A DNA stretch of 64,000 bases from NCBI GenBank assembly GCA_021234535.1, contig CM037842.1, forward strand, positions 4,491,315 to 4,555,314, written 5' to 3'. The stretch comes from Stichopus chloronotus. Lineage: Eukaryota > Echinodermata > Holothuroidea > Aspidochirotida > Stichopodidae. This document shows, one piece after another, positions 35,906 through 47,553 of the stretch (position 1 is the first letter of the stretch; each line of letters begins with the position of its first letter). The notes beneath the pieces were generated by a model that was not told where the DNA came from, searched no databases, and saw only the letters and a program-made list of their open reading frames with translations. Made by a program: the position numbers and the translations under genes.

Positions 35906-37652
35906 CAAATTCCCATGTACAATCCCTGTATTGAAATCAATGTGCATGTTGGCTGATGAGATATGTAACTTCGTGGATTGCCCTCTTGTTTAATTTTTTA
36001 ATTACAACATGTGTAAGGCACTTATGAACTTTCGCAACTTGTCATTAGCGTAGTCAAGCCACCCAAATATTTTTTTAGGATGAAAAATATTAACATGATA
36101 TCAAAGGTGTATGTGTTCCTACCCACTGTCCGCTCTCGCTTCACCTCAACTAAGAATATCAGACGTGATTTCGGCCTGTAACTTGCTTATTTGATAATTT
36201 TCGTTGTTAACTGTCTTCAAAAGTCGTCCTAAGACTGGGGGATGAACAAGAATTGTGATTTGGTCCGTAAAAGCGTTGACTGACAGACACTCCTTCCCTG
36301 TTACGTCATCCTGACTGTCACGTTGTCGTGGTTACACTTCTTCGTGTAGAAGAATGCAGACGACATGGGAATTACTACATGCTGTGTATCTGATATGTCA
36401 TAAAGTAGCACACAGTCACAATTACTAGTAGTTACTCAGAATGATTTTTAAAGAAAGACGGAAAGCTCCACGGAAAACAAGTGGAAATATTTATTTGCAA
36501 CTAAGCAGTGTTTTAGGTTAGCACTTATGGGCTTTTGCAATTTGTGCATTCGATTCAGTCAAGTATCTGACGACCGTTAAATTTCTTTTTTGCGCCAAAG
36601 ATGCAGTGTTATTTACTCAAAGATAAAATTTTCTGAAAAGGATGTGTATGGGCAAGTTAATTTCTTATATGAATGCCAGAGCACGGAACTTTTGGTGGTC
36701 CCCGTTAATTATAAACCAATAAACTCAGTTTCTGTTGTAATAGTTTTTAACTCAGTTTTGGAGGTCAGAGTTCTTGGGATGCATTGCACTATTCTCTTCA
36801 CTTCGACTTTACCTAAAACTTATAAGAACTCAAAAATGCACCACAATTTTCAAGGTGGCGCCATTATAAAACCAAATTACGGTGCCCCATACCACATCAA
36901 TTCATGATATTGCATTGCATCAATGATTTGCAGATAGTGCATGCATTTGTGTTCGTTGGCAGTGTACTTTTTGCCAATTGATTTTACTGATAATGGCCCT
37001 AAAGCAGAATACCATTATGTAACATGCCAAGTGTAAACAATATATATATACATGTAGTTTCAAACCCAACACATAGGAAATAGAAAAAGTGACAAAAAAC
37101 AATTAAAAGAAGAACAATAAGTGGATGCTGCAAATAGACTCTTTAATGAAACTCTAAAAGACTTTATGAAAAAGAGTAAACATAAAGTATAGATCGAATT
37201 GTTCCAAATTTCCAAAAAACGGCACAGCTGCTGGACTGAGAAAAGCAATGTTTTTAAATTGCTTTAGGAATGTAATGCAAGTTTTTGTTTTCTACCTAGT
37301 TAAAGGCATTATACCATTTGTTACTCTGTTTGGTCTTTTGAGCTATTCATTTGTGTACTGACAGTAACCCTATAACAATCAAAATTCTTCCACGTATTAC
37401 CCCCCTTGCGCCCCCCTTGCGCCCCCCTTGCCCACCTTTCTTTGATGTACATCGTACGCGCATGATCATGTGCGTCCGTGGTTGCCATATTGTTGAATTA
37501 TAAATTCATTTGTAAGTTTTCTTCTTTCAAAAATAAGGAAAAAAAAACAGAAAAGAGAAGAAATAGAAAGGAAATCGACAGATTATTATTAAGTTATTTT
37601 TTTTGTCATGTCAAATTTGACCCAGATAGACGATGTCCTCTTCAAAGCGACC
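35906..37652. other. Non-coding stretch
   Basis: No gene recognised. Contains a small 11-bp tandem repeat (37400-37432) and A-rich tracts near 37530-37575. The 105-aa plus frame at 36590-36907 lacks recognisable domains or splice context. Confidence 0.4.
37400..37432. repeat. Three copies of an 11-bp unit (ccccccttgcg)
   Basis: Perfect short tandem array in otherwise AT-rich DNA. Confidence 0.9.
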
Positions 37653-37840
37653 CTAATGTTGCTTGAGGGCGTTCAAAAGAGCCCGGCGTCTGTTCTGCTG
37701 TTTGCTGGCGTTGTGGCCACGCTTTGTCTTACTGTCATCCTTGCCTGGTCTTTGATCGACTTTATCGCCTGGTCTGCTGGCGTGTTTATCATCTGGTCTG
37801 CTGTCTTGTTTATCATCTGGTCTGTCGTCTGGCTTGCCCA
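37653..37840 (-). CDS. Candidate terminal exon with an 8-residue charged repeat (uncertain)
   Basis: On the minus strand a long T-rich tract ends in atcgtag, then a frame opens with an 8-residue repeat PDDKQDSR / PDDKHASR / PGDKVDQR (24-bp DNA unit). It continues through a basic tail (NRRRALLNALKQH) and stops at 37653-37655. The stretch is GC-richer than its surroundings. The plus strand of the same DNA is also open (37608-37856, 82 aa), encoding a very hydrophobic repeat (FIAWSAGV / FIIWSAVL). Only one of these is likely real, or neither. No upstream exon with a signal peptide was found. Confidence 0.28.
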
Positions 37841-37856
37841 CTACGATAAAATTTAA

Positions 37857-39622
37857 CAAGAAAAAAAAAAAAAAACTTAAGTAACAATTTGAGCATTGCC
37901 TACTATTCCTTGTTGAGTAACTTATGTGACTACGGTCATGGTAATCTTACATTATATGCAAGTAAAATAGCGTAAAAAACTTTACTTCGTTACTCGCTTT
38001 GCAGGTCGTATGAAGAGAAAAACCGGTGCAGCTAAAGGTTATTCACGTGACGCCATTGGTTTCAATTTTGCTCACTGGTCGTAGCTGCTCATGCGCAGAA
38101 CGTGTATCATCGATAAGACATGGCTTGAGTTACAATTGCCATTCAATGACGACTAGTCGTCAAAATGGAGAGACGAGCATTGCAGTGACGATGATGAATA
38201 ACTCGTATAGGATATATACCTATGAGTATGCGCATGCCCATAACCTAGCTTTTGACATTTGAAATAACTTGAGCTTATTTTTCAAAACATACTAAAACAT
38301 GATCAAGGTGGTAGAGCAGGACTGGCAAAGCATTAGCTTGTAACATTTAGGTCCAAACTGACAGAGAGAATGCAAACCACGGAGCCTTGCAAAAAACACA
38401 GACGAATAAAGATAAAAACACAACGATGAATAACAAACAAACAAGTGACCTTATTTAAGTTACTGTATAACAGTAACTATTCGGCGAGTTCCAATCACAG
38501 GATATGATACATGTACATCTTCTTAGAAACATGTCACTGACACCATGCATCTCCTCTCAATCCAAATGGTTAAAAAATAGGTGAAAAAAATTATGATGGA
38601 ATCTAACAAGCAACGTTTTGATATGTTGTCCATGTGTATAATAAAGATACCGCACACGGATATGTCACGTGTTATTACGTATTTGTTTAACATAGAAAGT
38701 ACATCGAGGCAGTCAAAGGGTCTTTCTGCTGTAGTAGGCTTGATGAGCCTCTTTCGCTTCTTCCTCCTACGTTCTCTGGTTGCTCTAGGTGTAGTCCTAC
38801 TGGCATCTTTAGATTAATTCAGTCGGTATTTACCGGACTTTTCCCAGTGTATTTACAAATTCTATTTTATCTTTCCTGCCATTTGTTTTTGTGGACCTTC
38901 CGCACTGCGTTTTTGAAGATTCTAGGCTCAGCCCCATGTATCTTTCATACATGTATAGGTGGGAGCTATTGTTTCCGAAAGATCATTTTCACTCATCCCA
39001 CACCCGATTGCCCTTTGACTCTATAACCTCTAATAATTAGGACCCCTTTTATGTCACTAAACCCCCCTCCACGCACACCCCCCTCCCACATCCTTCTACG
39101 TGACAATTGATATCCAGAATTATGTAATCAAGACAGTTTATGAAAGAAATGATTGAACACTGGTGAACACCTTCAACGGCAAACATGGAGGAACCTCCTT
39201 ATGCGTTACTTAACTTAAGGTATCTCCTCATCGACCACCCCCTCCCCCTCTCCGTATCCCCACTCCTGCACGTGACAGCTGATATCAGGGATAATGTTTG
39301 ACTTGAAAGTTTACATGTTAAATTATTACGGAACAACCACTTTAGGTTGTCCTCACTGCGATGGTGAATATGTGCTTTGTTTCATTTACGTCATCGTTTT
39401 GTTGCCATCCTTCATGATATTACGTTGTCACCTCACCGAGGATAATTTAGGGTAGGTGAAAATTGTTCTCCCGTGAATTAGGGTGCATATAATTAGAATC
39501 CTGACAAAAAATCAATGGACAAGATGCTTAAGACATTGGGGAAGGGGTTGAAAGGAGTAATAAACAGAGTAAAAATTCTTTTTTTTTTGTTTTTAAGTTT
39601 TCTGGTTTTTTTTTTTTTTTAA
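37857..39622. other. Non-coding stretch
   Basis: Poly-A run at 37861-37875. A pair of diverged C-rich segments about 190 bp apart (near 39075-39130 and 39238-39297, both with 'cgtgaca..tgatatc') suggests an old duplication. A plus-strand signal-peptide-like frame at 38740-38814 stops immediately after its hydrophobic run and was not called. The right end is the 3' flank of the secreted-protein gene. Confidence 0.4.
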
Positions 39623-40051
39623 TTATTTGAATTTAATTCCTGACTTACTCAAACAATGCCAGAAGTCGTCCTCAGCGCCGTCGTAGTCGAGGTCCCTTTT
39701 CTTCATCCAGCCGAAGCATTCCCAGAAGTTTCCCCAAAAGTCGGAAGAGGTGGAGTATGAAAAATCGAGAGACCAGTCACCGTAGGAGAAGGAATCAGAT
39801 GAGCCAGATGAACCAGACCATGATTCAGATGAATAGCCTCCATCGGAGGAGGAGGAGGAGGAGGAAGAGGATAGGTCAGAGCTACCGGATGACCATGTCC
39901 ACGGAGAACTAGAGTCGGAATCTGAGGAGAAGTCGAAGGAATATGAGCTGAAGAACTTCTTGGCCAATTCTTTCTTTTGAAGGGACTTCTTCTTCAAGAC
40001 TGCCAGAGACCGTAGACGATGAGCGAGGGCGTCCTTCGCTTCTTTCTTCTG
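39623..40051 (-). CDS. Exon 2 of the secreted Ser-rich protein
   Basis: 142 codons plus TAA, opening QKKEAKDALAHRLRSLAV and running to the C-terminal SGIKFK. The acceptor is gttttatttccttag. The GGA/GAG-type triplets that encode the Ser run lie at about 39847-39870. Confidence 0.8.
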   Translation of the reverse strand, partial: QKKEAKDALAHRLRSLAVLKKKSLQKKELAKKFFSSYSFDFSSDSDSSSPWTWSSGSSDLSSSSSSSSSDGGYSSESWSGSSGSSDSFSYGDWSLDFSYSTSSDFWGNFWECFGWMKKRDLDYDGAEDDFWHCLSKSGIKFK

Positions 40052-40932
40052 CTAAGGAAATAAAACGAGAGAGATATTGCTCGTTTACCACAAAACATTG
40101 ATGGCCCACGAAAATGGGGGGGGGGGGGGTGGAATGCAAATAAGGTAGCGGGATTTTGCGCCCAACAAAGATCTTATGATGGTCCCCCTGAATCCTCTCC
40201 GCTAAAGACTGAGCTACATTCGGACTTCGTTGCTACGCGTTAACATTTCTTACCAACCCCGTACGTAAATCCGTTATACTGAAGACACTCTCCCATAATG
40301 AGTGAATTTAATGCACCCCCACAGCCCACAAATATCCTGGTCCCCCCTAGACCTAAGACGGGGACGCTTACCTGTATTAAAAATAAAAAGTGTTAAATAG
40401 ACGACCAAAGTATCATTCTGACTACATGAAGTACACACACACACACACAATCAAAGTCGCACCTAGTGATAATCGTATAATCTAAGTACCGCCAAGTTGT
40501 CAATCTTGGAACATTACTTATAGTTGTCGAAGAATAATATTTTATGCTAAGAAACATTTGCGTCACATGGAGTGAAGACCTTCTAGGACAAATTGTAAAT
40601 ACATTAATATCCTCGAAGGAATCATTGGAAAATTAGTTGCAATGCTAGATATATTACTTAAAGGCCTTTACAAAAGGTTCAGATTTTAAGAAAACTTTGT
40701 GTTAACTGCAATGACTTCACAGGAGGATTATCCTGGCTACGGTAACTTCAGGGGTATATTTTATGAGAACATATTTTGTCTCATATAAGAGTCACCGCTT
40801 AATCAAAAGTGTAAAATGGTGTCGACCTAGACTACAAGTTAATTTTATTACCTTCAAAGCCTTCTTGGCCGGTTTAGCCTGGGATATAACCAGCAAAGCT
40901 GCCACCAACAGGAGAGTTACGTACAGACGCAT
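39623..40932 (-). CDS. Secreted 169-aa protein: basic N-half, Ser/Asp/Trp-rich domain, two-Cys tail (2 exons)
   Basis: Exon 1 (40852-40932) encodes a clean signal peptide (MRLYVTLLLVAALLVISQA, 1-19) and the start of a Lys-rich segment. Exon 2 (39623-40051) encodes the rest. The donor AAG|gtaat and acceptor ttccttag|CAG are both phase 0. The mature chain has a Lys/Ala/Leu-rich, probably helical basic segment (20-59), then a Ser/Asp/Gly domain with regular Trp/Tyr/Phe residues (62-131, including nine consecutive Ser at 88-96). The tail is FWECFGWM-KKR-DLDYDG..FWHCLSK, with only two cysteines (139, 160) either side of a KKR site (144-146). The family was not recognised. It could be an extracellular-matrix, adhesive or mineral-associated protein, or a precursor processed into peptides; the sequence does not decide. 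The intron is 800 bp. A TATA box and CRE lie just upstream. Confidence 0.8.
40852..40932 (-). CDS. Exon 1 of the secreted Ser-rich protein
   Basis: 27 codons: signal peptide followed by KPAKKALK. The donor AAG|gtaataaaa lies at 40851-40843. It is too short to stand out as an independent frame, so it rests on the signal peptide, the phase match with exon 2 and the TATA box about 76 bp upstream. Confidence 0.78.
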
Positions 40933-41005
40933 CTTGTTTGAATTTGATTTTCTTTAAATGTCAAACTAAAAATCTCATCTGGCCTCATCAAACCAAGGAG
41001 GAGTT

Positions 41006-41044
41006 CCTTTTATATGAAGAAAATGTATGCAGAAGATGACGTCA
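41006..41044 (-). promoter_or_regulatory. TATA box and CRE upstream of the secreted Ser-rich protein
   Basis: On the minus strand the CRE palindrome TGACGTCA (41037-41044) is followed about 21 bp later by catataaaagg (41006-41016). The expected start site is near 40980, giving a ~50-nt 5' UTR to the ATG at 40930-40932. The spacing is that of a compact, inducible TATA promoter. CREB/ATF control is an inference. Confidence 0.6.
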
Positions 41045-41790
41045 CAATCTTGCCGCAAGCTCTTAGAGACTCCGCCATTCTATTACGGGGGTATCTCTGT
41101 TTAGACATGCAATAAGAAACCACAAATGATAACAAATGTGTCCAAGAAACCCCCTAAAAATAAATTAAGTGGAATCCATCTGAATGTGCACGTTTGATTC
41201 TCGTGTTCCCTGGCAATGAAAAGAAGAAAGATCATTGGTGGTATGTTTATTACGGTAACTATGAATGAGACATATGCTTAGTTTGCAGGGAGGGTCAACA
41301 AAGAAGACCTTAATGTAAACAATTAGATTTATTCATACCAATTAAAACGGATCTGGTGGATTTTTGTCCGCTGGTTTTTATAGAGTTGGTGATACCATGA
41401 TGGTTTGAACAACAATAAATGATAAATATAACAGTCACGACACATATTTTACTCAGCACTAATATTATTGTCAAGTTATGCATTTTGAAATGGCATATCT
41501 GATTTGACAGTAATATGTTTATTAGGTTTAGGTAATTGAAAGGTGTAGCATTTAGTGACGTACTGTCGCTTAACAGTTCCAGTGTTAATTTGATCACCAC
41601 TTTATATATTAGTTTAGCTGGAGTCATAGCCTAAGTTTCACTCGATGAATGCACGCAGACCTAGAAAAGATAACGTAACATGTTGATAATCTTTGAGGAA
41701 TTTTTTTTTTTAATTTGAAAATTACGAGGAAATGAGCCAGAGATTCGTGGCGTTTTCAGCAGTAACTTCACAACTGCCAATGGCATCTTA
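41045..41790. other. Non-coding stretch
   Basis: No gene or repeat recognised beyond the promoter of the minus-strand secreted-protein gene. Confidence 0.4.
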
Positions 41791-42395
41791 TTATTACTGT
41801 TGAATTGCATTGAATTGAAGTTTATTTCTATATTCCATATTCAAAATTAACGATATATAATTGTTATTACTGATATCATTTACTGATAATAATATCATGT
41901 AATTGCTGTTAATGGTATAATTTTATTACAGTTAATAGTACCATGCATGTCACTACAGTTAATAGTTTTTCGTTATTACTGCTAGTAGTATCATGTTATA
42001 ACTGTCAAAGCAATCATGCAGTAGTGTTAATAGTACTTTCGTGTAATCACTGCTAATGGTGTCATATTATTACCGTTTATAGTATTACGTTTTTCCTACT
42101 GTTAACAGTATCATGTTATCTCGGTAGGAGTATCATACTATTGGTGTGAATACTACCCTATTATCAGTATTGTCAATTAACATATTATTACTGTAAACAT
42201 TATGATATCATTACCGTCAATAGTATATTATTACTCCCAATACTATCTCATTATTACTGTCGATAGTATTATATTATCACTATTAATAGTATCTTGTTAT
42301 CACTGCTGGCAGTGTCATACCATTGTTGTTAAAACTACCATATTATCAGTATCATTGTCAACAGTATTAAAGTTTTATTGTCAATATATAGTAAC
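41791..42395. repeat. Degenerate minisatellite, unit about 28-33 bp
   Basis: Around 18-20 variants of 'atcatgttattactgttaatagt' follow one another (for example near 41925, 41955, 42020, 42060, 42105, 42215, 42290). Unit length and sequence drift. It yields spurious Ile/Val/Ser-rich frames. Confidence 0.75.
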
Positions 42396-44825
42396 ACATT
42401 ATTTTAGAATTCTGGGCCCTTTCCGGTAGGGTAGGCCCATCTTGGTTCGTTACAATAAGTAACAAATGCGCACTCTCTGTAACTAAATGAAGAGGGAAAT
42501 GCCATGTCTATGGCATTCATACGTCCGTGTGTGGAAAGGATGACAAAATGACCCATTGTTACTGTAAACAGCTAATATTGGGCCCATGATGAGTGGGCAT
42601 AAAATCCATTTTCTCTTTTACTATAACTTGTCTAATCGTTTTTTTTTTTCTTTTTATCTGTAAACTGCTTTTCAACCAGCCGTTCACTTCTTCATAACAC
42701 TCGAAGAAACAACAAAAATGATTTGCAAATTCCTTATCAGGTCTGTTCCATGTTTGCTAAGTCTAGCATGCGCAAACAATGCAAGGGCGGTTAAAGCTGA
42801 TGAGAAAACGAAGTTAAAACGGGCCATCGTTGATTCCGGCCAAGAGAAAGAACAAACTCCTCTTTGAACAGTCACATATTCTGCGATGGAGGGGAACTGA
42901 ACTAATACAAATTTTGCAGAGTAGTTTGTTCAAGATAAACCAACGGAGATCAGAGTGACATAACGGTACGGTTTGCTTGACCAACAAATAAAACGAGTGT
43001 CGAAAAGTAAAAAAAGAAGACAGATGTGAAAATTCAAAAGAGAGTGAAAAAAAATAGGTCAACAGATCTTGTGTAAGTATGTATGGACGGTCCGTTGACA
43101 AGAGTTTGCTCAGGAATTGTCAAAAAGTTCTGAAAAGATAATTTGATCAATGCAAAGTATCCGTCACTTAAAACGAGATAAGACGCAACCATGGCAACGG
43201 ACGGCAACACTGGAAAGAGAAGGCAATGATGGGAGTACTTGAGGCTAAATGAAAATACGAAAGAAAAGAAAAAAAAAATCAAATACCTTTGAAGACGCTG
43301 ATAAGATAGACAATTCGTTTTCAGGATTCGTTTCCGATTTGTTTGATTTTAAATATACCACGTCATTGATCAGTTAAGGTTTGTCAGACTAAGGCTTGCG
43401 GACCCCTGACAGAAGGAAGAACATACAATAGATTTGTTTTATTGAATATTACTTCGGCTGTTTGGATGATTCAGCAAATTACGCTGCTAACTTATTGGAG
43501 CTATATTATTCATTTTGTACCTATTTATTTTGTTTATCTATTCTTCTGAGTCGATAGTTAAGTAAGGGGAGGGGTACTTGCCCCCCACAAAAACTTAAAA
43601 AATTGAAGACAAAATAGTGTATAGACCTTTAATACTGGAAGTGTAAACTTCCGTACCTGTGTTGTAAGATATTTAGATCACTTGGTTGAAATTCACAAGG
43701 GCAGGGAGACTAGAAGTGCCATTTCCTGCAACCCCAGACGGCACTTCTGCCCAAACATTTGCATTGCTACGTTATTCGGCTACAGATCAACTGATGGCTG
43801 AAGTTATAGCCCGAAAATACGGCGGAAAGTGTCCGACAAAAAGTATTGAAATGTGATTTCATCAAAAGAAGAAAAACATATGGCGGAAACAAATGAATAT
43901 TAGTTGAAAGTAAAAATTAAAAAAAAATTAGAAGGACTCCCATGTAGTTTGGATGAGGAAGAGGGAAGATCTACAAGATAATAGTGAATTAGTCTAACTA
44001 TAGACATTGTAGGCTATGTCTCATCAAAATTATACACTGTTGTCTCTCGAGCTATTATAGTATAACAGGCTTCATTACTTACCAGCTTGACCCCTCCCGC
44101 CCTCCGCAATATAACAGGTCGACAATCAACTAACCCTAGCCTCAACCCATCCCCTGGTAACACCGGCACAAGGTTGGCTCGGTTTGTTGAAAAGAGAGGC
44201 AGCTACGAGTTGATACCTGCACAATGATTACAATTATACGTCCGCGTCGATCAGTATACACAAAAAATGTTATACCGACGAGGCTCCGTCAAATTGACTG
44301 CCCTTTGCATGCTCTTCAAATATGTGCTTTGATCAAACAATATTCTCTTTACTCGATACACAGTGGGGGTATGCTCGCGTGACGTCACTTGCTTAAAGTA
44401 ATCCTTCGTAAATATTGACAAAAGTGTGAATGGTATGTTTTTATTCTGTGGGTGAATACAGCGACGAAAAAAAAAAAAAAAAAACTTAAAAACGCTGAGT
44501 GAATCAAGTATTCTTCATAGCTAATATTTTATAGTGAATGACATTTTCTGGCAAAATTGTCCTCAAAAAAAAAAAAAAAAAATGCTAGCTGATTCACAAA
44601 GCGGGGCAGGAATCTTGGAAGACAATTGCAAACCTTTGGAAACCTGTCCGTTCGGCATTTACGTAACGCAGCAAAGCACTTCAGCGCAGTGAGCGAAATA
44701 CTGTCACCCTAAAAAGCGAAAGCTCCTTATTTTCTGAGCTGTTTTGAATCTACTTTTCACTCGCGCTCGATTCGCAATGGGGAACTCTCTCCTTGCTTAG
44801 GTGTTGATATTTCTTTACCTCAGTT
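42396..44825. other. Non-coding stretch
   Basis: Contains an X-box-like GCAACCATGGCAAC at 43185-43198, a CRE palindrome at 44380-44387 and two long A runs (44466-44484, 44566-44581). No gene recognised. Confidence 0.4.
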
Positions 44826-44829
44826 TTAT

Positions 44830-44995
44830 TTCCAAGTTCGGAAAACTTTTCGAACGTTTACAAGAAAAAATCGAACGGAAAAATGATTCGAAACGTTCTA
44901 AAAGTTATTTCGAGTGAGCGAAAAGTTTATTTGAACCTACGAAAAGATTTTTTCGAACATGCGAAAAGATTTTCGAACGTTGGAAGGGTTTGTAG
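44830..44995. repeat. Cluster of TTCGAA/CGAAAAG motifs
   Basis: Six or more variants of 'gcgaaaagattttcgaac' occur in 165 bp, both as direct repeats and as inverted halves (aaaacttttcgaacgttt; ttcgaaacgttc). The 71-aa plus frame at 44883-45098 overlaps it but shows no domain. Function unknown. Confidence 0.6.
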
Positions 44996-47550
44996 GTGGC
45001 AGGCACTTTGCAGGGTTTTCAGGATGAAGATATTAGGGCAGGGTATTCCTTTCTACAAAATGAAGGAAGCTATAAAATACGGTCGAAACGAAGGGTAATA
45101 CAGCTATGACTATAGTACACAGTAGGTCCTACTACGGTATTTTCTTTTGGTGCTAAAAAGAATACACTACTTTACGATTGGCACAGTCGGTATTTATCAC
45201 CGGATCAATCGAGAACTTCGATGTAATATAACGCATGAATACAGAGATGTCATAAAGACGAGGGGGGGGGGGGGGGGGAGAGAGACAGAGAAAGAGAAAA
45301 AAAAGACAAAAAGAATCAAGTTTTCGTATTTTTCAATCTGTGCGTGGAAACTTCTTCTGAGATACATTACTAAGAATTCTGAAACAAAACCCATATTCTA
45401 TCATGACAATGTCTGTCATTAGTTACAAAACAAAAAAAAAGTCGAAGGAAAGAATATCACCGTTATTACGAGAGAAGAATACAGTCAAATGGAGATTCGC
45501 AGACATGTACGTTAAGTGAAATGCAGTCTATAGGGGTAAAATACTCCCTGCATATTCGGGGCGAGCATTTATTCAGTTCTGCTAGATGTGATCGATAGAA
45601 AATACAAACAATAGTAGTCGATGGTTTTTTTCAATCCGCGTAAAATGATCCAAAAGTAATCGTTACAGGTATGTTTTACATCGACAATGCAGGCATGGCA
45701 CACGTATGAGAAACTGTTTATACATACTTCTGGTGTGAGGCCTAACTTGCAAGTGAAGTCGCAATACCCAGGGAATATCGAAACTGATTGTGACATATCA
45801 TTTTCCTCCGAGTTTTACTTTAACTAAACAGAAAAAATTAGAAAATTTTTTTTGGCCTATCTTTGCATGTCACGCTGACCCTGCTTCATTAACTTTACAC
45901 AAAATAATCAACTCACGACCAGTACCATCACCTCTGATGACCATTTAACTTGCATACAAAGGGCAAACAAACTGTATTTCTTTGTTTCACTTACTTTCTA
46001 CTTTTGTTCTGGGGGTATATTTTTTGGAACAAATCAATTAAAATTATTTCAATTAAAATTCTCTGTCCTCGTCTCCGCTTCAATCATGAAAATCGGTATA
46101 CCGCATTGGCCAGTCTCCCTAAATTAAAGTACTACATGATCTTACTTAGTGTTCTTTTTTCCCCTTGAAAATAATTGCACAGGCCACTTTACATAAACCA
46201 TACATAAACCAACCATTGCAAGAAGACTGTGGAAAGCAAAATTGTTTCGTTTATTGCAGTTTTGAGTGACCATAAAACTATAAAAGTGAGAATCTAAACC
46301 AAAAGTAAATATATAAACCAAACTACTGCAGTAAAGCATCATATTCTTCTCTTTTGATGATCATAAAAAGAAAGTGTATCCATAAAAAGAAAATCTCAAA
46401 ATGTAAACCAAAAGTAAACATACAAACCAACCCATAACAGAAAAGGAATGCAGAAAAACAATATTATGTTCTAACATTGCAAAGTTTTGCACCTAGAACT
46501 ATGTACGCTGATAACGAATTTCCATAGACTAATCAATTTTAATTTTCTCATCCACATAATCTAGAAATCATTTGATTGCTTGATCCAATGGCTTCAAGTC
46601 CGTTCTTACCTTCCCCCCCCCCCCTCCCCAACTAAAAAAATAAGTCACTACTTGAAATGGTCGGCTGACAAAGAAACATTTTAAATGTATATACATTACA
46701 TAAGTAATATTTTGCATGGATATAAATTCCTTCTGCGTGTTCAGGTAGCTTTATGAAAGACTTCAAAACCTTTGGAAGAGTTGCCACTTTCATGGCTCTT
46801 ATGTTTCTTTTGTGAGGTATTGCTTGAGGTGGGATGCAGATACTAATTATTACTGCTTTCAGTATCCTGGGGATTTCTACTTCAATAATAAAATAAGAAA
46901 AAAACACAGTGCTATGGGTGACACAATCTACCATCAAATACGAATACCACAAAATAAATCAAAATATTGTAAAATTAACAAAAGGTGGAATACCAAATAA
47001 CCTGTGAGATAAATATGAATATATCTTTATGAATAGTGACCAGCAAAAAACATAAATGAATAAAAACTTTCAGCTGAGGCACTGAAGTGTTACTTAGTCC
47101 TTGGTGATGCCACTGATAAAATATGAAAATTAAAAAGAGAATCGTTTTGAAAGCAACAAAGCAAAAGTTGTTTCAATAAAGAGCAAAAACATCAATAAGC
47201 AAACAATTGAATTACTATATTAAAGACAATTCCCTTAAACAGCCGACTGCGTCTCATAGCCAATGGTCCTTGTATATATCAAATCAGAGTGGTGCCTCTC
47301 AAGGGTTGGCAATCTCTTTAATGTCAAACTTAACATTTTGATGAAACTAAGACCTGTACATGTTACATAGATTTCAATTTGGACTATGATGCTCTGTGGC
47401 AAAAATTAACATTCCGTTAAGAAATATCGACGATTTGTGAGTGAATTTTAATTATGGTTCCCTATTGGAATCCACGATTTGTTGATACAGTTGAGGTTTT
47501 GACCACATGACAATGATATCAAATGACCCTTTTGCTTTGTGTTTTCATCA
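44996..47550. other. Non-coding stretch
   Basis: A 17-G run followed by GA repeats (45262-45300), an 11-C run near 46614-46624, and a pair of 'aaaccaaaagtaaa' phrases (46298 and 46402 regions) hinting at an old ~105-bp duplication. No supported gene. Confidence 0.4.
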
Positions 47551-47553
47551 CTA

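Noticed and set aside
37408..37432. C-rich short repeats considered as a CRISPR-like or telomeric array
   Set aside because: Only three 11-bp units without spacers in a eukaryotic setting; a simple tandem repeat.
38740..38814. Signal-peptide-like plus frame (starts MSLFRFFLLRSLVALG)
   Set aside because: It stops within two codons of the hydrophobic run, and no in-phase donor was found to continue it.
44883..45098. 71-aa plus-strand frame
   Set aside because: Its first half is the TTCGAA-motif cluster, and no domain is recognisable in the second half.
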